Positions 59,512 through 64,000 of a stretch of 64,000 nucleotides of DNA are shown here, one piece after another. The position numbers and the translations under genes were made by a program. The stretch lies in the NCBI RefSeq assembly GCF_000377345.1, contig NZ_KB898039.1:186001-250000 (forward strand), read 5' to 3'. This DNA comes from Thioalkalivibrio sp. ALJ16 (GTDB lineage Bacteria > Pseudomonadota > Gammaproteobacteria > Ectothiorhodospirales > Ectothiorhodospiraceae). Position 1 is the stretch's first letter. Each line of letters begins with the position of its first letter. The notes beneath the pieces are model-generated. The model was not told the origin of the DNA, searched no databases, and was given only the letters and a program-made list of their open reading frames with translations.

Positions 59512-60834
59512 CTATTCGACATTTTCCTCGGGGGCCTCGTCGAGGAGTTCGCGCATCTGCGCGATCACGCCGGGTTCGGTCCATTCGATGGCGCCGAACA
59601 GGTAATAGCGCACCTGACCCTGGCGATCGATCACGTAGCTGGTGGGGTAGGCCATCGCGCGCCAGTCGCTCAGCGATGCCTGCTCCGGGTCGAGCAGGAT
59701 GGTGAAATCCGTCTGCACCTCGTCCTCGATGAAGCGGCGGATGGTGTCCTCGTCCTCGCCCAGATTCACCGCCAGTATGCGGAAGCCCTCGTCGCGCAGT
59801 TCGTCCTCCAGTAGCTGCATGGAGGGCATCTCGTGTACGCAGGGCGGGCACCAGCTGGCCCAGAAGTTGATCAGCACGACCTCGCCGCGATAGTCCTCCA
59901 GACGATGGGTATCGCCCTGCAGATCGGGGCGTTCCAGCGGCGGGGCCGGCACCGGCTCGTCCAGGGTGCTCAGCTGCGCGTCGCTGCCGCTGGGGGTGCG
60001 TACGGTCAGGTCCGTGTCCTCGGCGGCGGCCGCGGCGACCCGCTGGCGGGGCAGGCGCGACAGCATGTCGATGCCGAACAGGATCTCGCGGTGGAAGGTC
60101 TCGCGGGCCAGGTACTCGCGCTCGGTCGCGTCCGGGCGGAAAAAGAAGCGGTCGCGAACATCGGGGAGTACCCGGGCCCCCACCGCGCTGCCGCCCTCGG
60201 ACAGCCCCGCCCGTATCCGCCCGAGCTGCTGGTGCTGGGGCGACTGCGCGGGCTGCAGGATGTACACCGGCAGGTTGGTCAGTCCGACGATGGGCTGCAG
60301 CTCGGTCGTTTCGGTGTCCACGCCGGTGTGCAGGAACGGGCTGGCCATCAGCAGGCCGGCCAGGTGCTCCGCCTCCGGGTGGGCCTGCTGCCACTGGTAG
60401 AGCCCGGTCAGCAGCCAGGGCAAGGCGCGGTCGTGGCCGAAGGCGAAGACGGCGTGGCCGGTATCGGCATGCGCCGCCTCGATCAGGTCCACCACGGTGG
60501 CGGTGGGCATGTCGTCGAAGCTCGATGCCGCCTCCGGCAGGAAATGTCCGGTAAAGGGATCGACCAGCCAGACCTCGACCCCGGTCGCCTGCAGGGCCAG
60601 GGCCTGCTCCCGATGCCCGTCGCGCAGTCCGTGTTCGGACGGGAACCACAGCAGCACGACATCGCCATCCGCGCGGTAGCGTTCCACCGGGATCTCGGCC
60701 CCGCCGGCCTCGATCGCAACTGCGGCATCGGCCGCCCCGGTGGGGCGGTCATCGTTTTCCTGGGCCTGGGGTGCAAGCGGGAGCCACAGCAGGGCGGTCA
60801 GGAGCAGCGGCAGGACAGGCAGACGATTGGGCAT
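59512..60834 (-). CDS. Exported hydrolase-like domain fused to TlpA-type thioredoxin, copy 2
   Basis: The 440-residue paralogue of the convergent neighbour has a signal peptide (LPVLPLLLTALLWLPLAPQAQ). The hydrolase-like part has VVLLWFPSEHGLRDGHRE, VWLVDPFTGHFLPEAA and VFAFGHDRALPWLL, where the nucleophile position reads FGHDR. The thioredoxin part has WCPPC (328-332) in LINFWASWCPPCVHEMPSM and AYPTSYVIDRQGQVRYYLFGAIEW. Both parts match copy 1 in the same order, so the fusion predates the duplication. The start at 60834 places the signal peptide at the N terminus. Confidence 0.75.
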   Translation of the reverse strand: MPNRLPVLPLLLTALLWLPLAPQAQENDDRPTGAADAAVAIEAGGAEIPVERYRADGDVVLLWFPSEHGLRDGHREQALALQATGVEVWLVDPFTGHFLPEAASSFDDMPTATVVDLIEAAHADTGHAVFAFGHDRALPWLLTGLYQWQQAHPEAEHLAGLLMASPFLHTGVDTETTELQPIVGLTNLPVYILQPAQSPQHQQLGRIRAGLSEGGSAVGARVLPDVRDRFFFRPDATEREYLARETFHREILFGIDMLSRLPRQRVAAAAAEDTDLTVRTPSGSDAQLSTLDEPVPAPPLERPDLQGDTHRLEDYRGEVVLINFWASWCPPCVHEMPSMQLLEDELRDEGFRILAVNLGEDEDTIRRFIEDEVQTDFTILLDPEQASLSDWRAMAYPTSYVIDRQGQVRYYLFGAIEWTEPGVIAQMRELLDEAPEENVE

Positions 60835-60960
60835 GGCAGCGTGGGCATCTGGATTCGAGGGTAGACGCGCTAGAGACCCGAATTGCTCCACGAAGGTTCG
60901 GCGCGCCGCCAGTCCCGGTGGCCCGCGATGCCCTTCCGCGCGCTCGGTTGCTGGGGGCGC

Positions 60961-61194
60961 CTACAGTCCGATCAGTTCGGCATGCAGGCCGGAGGCCGTG
61001 ACTGTATCCAGCAGCCGGCGGCTGTTGATCCGTGCGGGATCGTATTCCACCACCATCAGATGCGGCCGTTCGTCGTGGCTGGAGGCGGCCATTACGCCGG
61101 GGAGTTCGCGCAGGGTGTCCTGGATGCGTTCGCGGGCCGCGTGATCGGTGTCTTCGTCGATGTGGATGGTGACATCCGCCATGTGAGTGCTCAT
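60961..61194 (-). CDS. Small HMA-like ferredoxin-fold protein
   Basis: The 77-residue protein has the beta-alpha-beta pattern of heavy-metal-associated domains (ADVTIHIDEDTDHAARERIQDTLRELPGV, then LMVVEYDPARINSRRLLDTVTASGLHAELIGL in parts) but lacks the CxxC metal site, so metal binding is unlikely. The ATG at 61194 has GGAGG eight bases upstream. It is divergent from the TetR gene across 131 bases. Confidence 0.65.
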   Translation of the reverse strand: MSTHMADVTIHIDEDTDHAARERIQDTLRELPGVMAASSHDERPHLMVVEYDPARINSRRLLDTVTASGLHAELIGL

Positions 61195-61291
61195 CGCGGG
61201 GACCTCCGAAGCTGTGGGCCTTACCTGAATATAGACCCCGTGGGGCAAGACTCGCACCGGTCGCGGAGTGGCGTGGTGTCCAGTCCCGGGC

Positions 61292-61311
61292 TATATTAGA
61301 ACGAACGTTCG
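61292..61311 (+). promoter_or_regulatory. Candidate -10 and operator of the TetR-DsrE operon
   Basis: TATATT (61292-61297) is a likely -10 box. The perfect 10-bp palindrome CGAACGTTCG (61302-61311) lies over the expected transcription start, 15 bases before the TetR ATG, a typical site for autorepression. No good -35 was found. Confidence 0.5.
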
Positions 61312-61325
61312 GTTTGGTGTTCGAG

Positions 61326-61976
61326 ATGACAGAAAACCCGAAGCAGGCAGTATGCGGCGCCGCGCTGCGCAAGCTGGTGCTGGATACCGCGCTCGAGCTT
61401 TTCAGCCGTGATGGCTATTTCAATACCTCGATCCACGACATCCGCCGTCAGGCCGGGGTCTCCATCGGTTCGATCTATCACCACTTCGGCAACAAGGAGG
61501 CGCTGGCCAAGGCGCTTTACGACGACCTGCTGCAACGCATGGATGCCGGGCTGCGCGAGGTGATGGAACGGGAGCCGGGTTGTCGCGCGCGCTGCGACGG
61601 CATCATCGCCTTCCTGTTCCGGGCGGCGCAGGACGACCCCCGCACCATGCGTTTCGTGCTCGAGGCGCGCCACCGCGAATTCCTGCCGCACGAACCGCCA
61701 GTGTGCTCCTCGCAGCCCTTCATGCGCATGCGTGAGTGCATCGAGCAGGGCATTGCCACCGGCGAGCTGCGCCCGATCGAGGTGCCGGTCGCCGCCACCG
61801 CGGCCTTCGGCGGGACCATCCGGCTGTTGCAGCTGCATCTGGACGGGGTCCTGGAAGCACCCCTGTCGCGCTATCTGGCGTCGATGCAGGAGGCCGCCTG
61901 GCGCGCGATCGCGAACGACTCGCCCAACGCCACGAACAACACCACGAACAACACCACCCAGGAGCCTGAACAATGA
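61326..61976 (+). CDS. TetR/AcrR family transcriptional regulator
   Basis: The 216-residue regulator has a classic N-terminal HTH: LVLDTALELFSRDGYFNTSIHDIRRQAGVSIGSIYHHFGNKEALAKALY read in parts (helix 3 SIGSIYHHFGNKEAL). The C-terminal ligand domain is Cys-containing and unassigned. The last residues are low-complexity (NATNNTTNNTTQEPEQ), encoded by a 12-bp tandem repeat. Its stop overlaps the start of the next gene (ATGA), so it is co-translated with the DsrE-like genes and probably controls them. Confidence 0.9.
   Translation: MTENPKQAVCGAALRKLVLDTALELFSRDGYFNTSIHDIRRQAGVSIGSIYHHFGNKEALAKALYDDLLQRMDAGLREVMEREPGCRARCDGIIAFLFRAAQDDPRTMRFVLEARHREFLPHEPPVCSSQPFMRMRECIEQGIATGELRPIEVPVAATAAFGGTIRLLQLHLDGVLEAPLSRYLASMQEAAWRAIANDSPNATNNTTNNTTQEPEQ
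61931..61954. repeat. 12-bp tandem repeat, two copies, in the tetR 3' end
   Basis: CACGAACAACAC occurs twice in a row (61931-61942 and 61943-61954), in frame, encoding Thr/Asn residues of the TetR tail. Gain or loss of one copy would keep the frame. Confidence 0.75.
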
Positions 61977-62461
61977 AAATGCTGGCCGCTGTCTCCCTGT
62001 TACTCGCGCTGTCCCTCGCCGCGCTGTCCGCGCACGCCGAGCCCAGCGATGCCCGTGCGCTTGAGGGTGTCGATCAGGGTCGGGTCGTGTTCGACCTGAA
62101 CAACAACGATCCCGAGCTGCTGGCGCTGTACCTGATGGTGATCCGCGAGACCCACGAGGACCTGACCGCGCAGGGCGTGGAGCCGGACATGATCCTCGCC
62201 TTCCGCGGCCGGGCCGTGACCATGGTCAGCGAGGATCGCGAGCGCTTCGAACTGACCGAGTTCGATCATCTGGACGCGATCGAGGAGCACGTGGCCGCGC
62301 TGAAGGACAAGGGCGTGCGTATGGAATCCTGCGCCGTGGCCACGCGCCTGTTCGGCGTCGACCACGGCGAGCTGCTGCCCGGTATCGAGCCGGTGCGCAA
62401 CACCTTTGTCTCCCTGACCGGCTACCAGGCTCAGGGCTACGCGGTGATCCCGATCTATTAA
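61973..62461 (+). CDS. Exported DsrE-family protein, copy 1
   Basis: The 162-residue protein has a signal peptide (KMLAAVSLLLALSLAALSAHA). The mature part matches periplasmic DsrE/DsrF-like proteins: RVVFDLNNNDPELLALYLM, DMILAFRGRAVTMVS, and the conserved Cys120 in GVRMESCAVATRLFGVD, ending NTFVSLTGYQAQGYAVIPIY. Cytoplasmic DsrE relatives carry sulfur as persulfide on a Cys; a sulfur-carrier role in the periplasm is only inferred. AGGAG lies eight bases before the ATG. Confidence 0.82.
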   Translation: MKMLAAVSLLLALSLAALSAHAEPSDARALEGVDQGRVVFDLNNNDPELLALYLMVIRETHEDLTAQGVEPDMILAFRGRAVTMVSEDRERFELTEFDHLDAIEEHVAALKDKGVRMESCAVATRLFGVDHGELLPGIEPVRNTFVSLTGYQAQGYAVIPIY

Positions 62462-62470
62462 GCGAAGTGC

Positions 62471-62506
62471 CGATCACCCAGGCGATCACCCGAGCGATCA
62501 CCCAGG
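62471..62506. repeat. Three tandem 12-bp repeats before the second DsrE gene
   Basis: CGATCACCCAGG (62471-62482), CGATCACCCGAG (62483-62494) and CGATCACCCAGG (62495-62506) are in tandem. The last copy runs into the ribosome-binding site AGGGAGG (62504-62510). Confidence 0.8.
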
Positions 62507-62519
62507 GAGGAAAGCCCCC

Positions 62520-63020
62520 ATGCGAAACCGAATGCTGATCCTGTTGCTCGCCCTGCTGCTGCCGCTTGGCCCTGCATCCACGGCGATCGCCGAAGGCCTG
62601 GACAACCGCGAGGCCACCCAGGGCATCGAGACCATGCGCGCCGTCTACGACATGCGCAAGTCCGACCCCAACGTGATGCTGGCCTACCTGCGCGGCATTG
62701 CCACCAACCACGAGAACCTGGTGAAGGAGGGTGTGGAGCCGGACCTGCGCATGGTCTTCATCGCCGAGGCAGTCAAGTTCATCACCACCGACCCCGAGCC
62801 CGAGATCGCGATGGACCACGGCGACACGCTGGAGGCGATCGCGGAGGCCGTTGAGCGCCTGGACGAGCTGGGCGTGCGCATGGAGGTCTGTGCCGCCGCG
62901 ACCCGTGCCTACGGCGTCGACAACGACAAGGTACTGGATGCGATCCGGCCGGTGCGCAGTGGCTTCATCGCCGTAATGGGCTACCAGAACCAGGGCTACG
63001 CGCTGGTCCCGGTTTACTAG
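62520..63020 (+). CDS. Exported DsrE-family protein, copy 2
   Basis: This 166-residue paralogue of the previous gene has a signal peptide (RMLILLLALLLPLGPASTAIA), AVYDMRKSDPNVMLAYLRGI, LRMVFIAEAVKFIT, and Cys124 in GVRMEVCAAATRAYGVD, ending GYQNQGYALVPVY. The central Cys is conserved between the copies. Ribosome site AGGGAGG is nine bases before the ATG, right at the end of a triple 12-bp repeat. Confidence 0.82.
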   Translation: MRNRMLILLLALLLPLGPASTAIAEGLDNREATQGIETMRAVYDMRKSDPNVMLAYLRGIATNHENLVKEGVEPDLRMVFIAEAVKFITTDPEPEIAMDHGDTLEAIAEAVERLDELGVRMEVCAAATRAYGVDNDKVLDAIRPVRSGFIAVMGYQNQGYALVPVY

Positions 63021-63063
63021 GACGCCCCCAGGCACCACCGCGTCCGCCTCGCGCGGGTGCCTC

Positions 63064-63089
63064 GCCGCTGCCGGGAAGCAGCGGCCCCT
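63064..63089 (+). terminator. Probable terminator after the DsrE pair
   Basis: GCCGCTGC (63064-63071) pairs with GCAGCGGC (63078-63085) over CGGGAA and is followed by CCCTTTCC. The T tract is short and broken, so it is moderate. Confidence 0.45.
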
Positions 63090-63265
63090 TTCCGCGCAGC
63101 CGGGTTCGCATTCCCCGGTTCGACCTTGACCCCGGGCCGGTGGCGCACGCCCGCGCGGCCGTGACTTCGGGCCGGGGGGCAGGCATCATCAGCATATTCT
63201 TCCGCTTGCATGTCGTGGCGATCACCGGGTGCGAGCGGCCGTTACCGATGCCCCGGAATCCCCCC

Positions 63266-64000
63266 ATGAACCGCAGTCGAGATCTGCTGGACGGGCTGGC
63301 CCACCTGACGGGTATCCGCAATGCACAGCGCCTGGAACAAAGCCTGCTCAAGACGCTGGCGGGCATCTATGCGTCCGCCCGTGTCTGGTCCATCCAGCTG
63401 ACGGCCGAGGGCCGTCCGCGCAGGCTGCATACCTTCGACCGGACGCGGGACGCGGTGGTCGCCATGGCGTTTGATCACAAGGCCCCGCCGGTCCCCGCCG
63501 CACTGCTGGAACAGGCGCTGGATAGCGGCCAGTCGGTGGCGGAGGCGGTCGAGTCGGGACAGCGGGTCACCCTGTTCCCGGTATGCGGCCTGAAGGACTT
63601 CAGTATCTGCCTGGCGTTTGCGCTGGATGCCGACGCCGAGCCTCTGGATGCCGTGCTGGTCTCCAGCTTCCTGTCGGTATATCGCAATTTCGTCCAGCTG
63701 ATCGACGATGCCCAGACCGACGAGCTGACCGGCCTGCTCAACCGCAAGACCTTCGACGAGAACTTCCAGGAGCTGGCCACCCTCGAGCGCGGGCTGGACC
63801 ACGCCTACTGCGCCGATGACCGCCGCACGGAGCCGGACCCCGACGCAACTCAGGTGTGGCTGGCCGTGATCGATGTCGACGACTTCAAGAAGATCAACGA
63901 CAGCTTCGGCCATGTCTACGGCGACGAGGTCCTGATCCTGCTGGCCCGCCTGCTGCGCCAGGGCTTTCGCGACAGCGACCTGATCTATCGCTTTGGCGGC
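63266..64000 (+). CDS. GGDEF-domain protein (probable diguanylate cyclase), 3' end outside the window
   Basis: The frame is open through the right edge (245 codons seen). Residues 1-145 form an N-terminal sensor-like region without membrane segments (TGIRNAQRLEQSLLKTLAGIYASARVWSI in parts). From residue about 150 the GGDEF domain begins: TDELTGLLNRKTFDENF, then VIDVDDFKKINDSFGHVYGDEVL with the metal Asp, and RFGG, where the window ends just inside the signature GG(D/E)EF. Whether the A-site is intact or an EAL domain follows cannot be told. An in-frame ATG at 63248 is an alternative start; neither has a strong ribosome site. Confidence 0.88.
   Translation, partial: MNRSRDLLDGLAHLTGIRNAQRLEQSLLKTLAGIYASARVWSIQLTAEGRPRRLHTFDRTRDAVVAMAFDHKAPPVPAALLEQALDSGQSVAEAVESGQRVTLFPVCGLKDFSICLAFALDADAEPLDAVLVSSFLSVYRNFVQLIDDAQTDELTGLLNRKTFDENFQELATLERGLDHAYCADDRRTEPDPDATQVWLAVIDVDDFKKINDSFGHVYGDEVLILLARLLRQGFRDSDLIYRFGG

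Noticed and set aside
60961-61194. Small protein as a CopZ-like copper chaperone
   Set aside because: The fold pattern fits but the CxxC metal site is absent, and there is no metal-transport gene nearby.
61973-63020. DsrE-like genes as part of a dsr sulfur-oxidation operon
   Set aside because: No dsrA, dsrB, dsrF, dsrH or dsrC lies beside them, and both have signal peptides, unlike cytoplasmic DsrE. They form their own TetR-linked unit.

Overview
The window reads as a GC-rich gammaproteobacterial chromosome segment. The family content and gene order fit a chemolithoautotrophic, sulfur-oxidising type of the Ectothiorhodospiraceae (Thioalkalivibrio-like). That placement is inference. It rests on the dapB-carAB-greA-yhbY-rlmE-ftsH-folP-glmM-tpiA-secG-tRNA-Leu-nuo-tRNA-fMet-rimP-nusA-infB-rbfA-truB-rpsO-pnp order, an alpha-carboxysome shell protein of the CsoS1D type, and paired periplasmic DsrE-like proteins. 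There is no prophage, insertion sequence, integrase or CRISPR array.

Layout. 1-8 kb: the end of a HemD-like gene, a Tat-exported aldo/keto reductase, a small membrane protein, a cupin, a minus-strand block (GST, EVE-domain protein, 5-formyl-THF cyclo-ligase, 6S RNA, rhodanese, haem-binding GlcG/HbpS-like protein), aroC and an MFS transporter. 8-21 kb: dapB, carA, carB, greA, yhbY (opposite strand), rlmE, ftsH, folP, glmM, tpiA, secG and tRNA-Leu(GAG). 21-36.4 kb: a complete 14-gene nuo operon (nuoA-N) plus a DUF2818 membrane protein, behind a near-consensus promoter and ending in a hairpin. 36.4-45.7 kb: tRNA-fMet followed by rimP-nusA-infB-rbfA-truB-rpsO-pnp, the translation, transcription and RNA-decay operon, with terminator-like hairpins between the tRNA and rimP and between rpsO and pnp.

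45.7-64 kb is accessory. It holds a PmtA-like methyltransferase and an orphan 92-aa protein. Next comes an Anbu-type cluster: a circularly permuted ATP-grasp ligase and an alpha-E protein, convergent with an Anbu proteasome-like peptidase. Tandem exported histidine-phosphatase-fold proteins, a host-attachment-family protein, a GNAT acetyltransferase, a YajD-type HNH protein, a lipoprotein lysophospholipase and a SpecificRecomb-family membrane protein follow. Then come csoS1D with a NUDIX hydrolase, two convergent paralogues fusing a hydrolase-like domain to a TlpA-type thioredoxin, a small ferredoxin-fold protein, a TetR regulator with two exported DsrE-family proteins, and a diguanylate cyclase cut by the right edge.

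The most interesting parts are the Anbu/ATP-grasp/alpha-E cluster (function unknown, usual transglutaminase partner absent here), the unlinked csoS1D-NUDIX pair with an operator-like dyad over its promoter, the paired hydrolase-TlpA fusions, and the TetR-DsrE-DsrE operon with its short tandem repeats.
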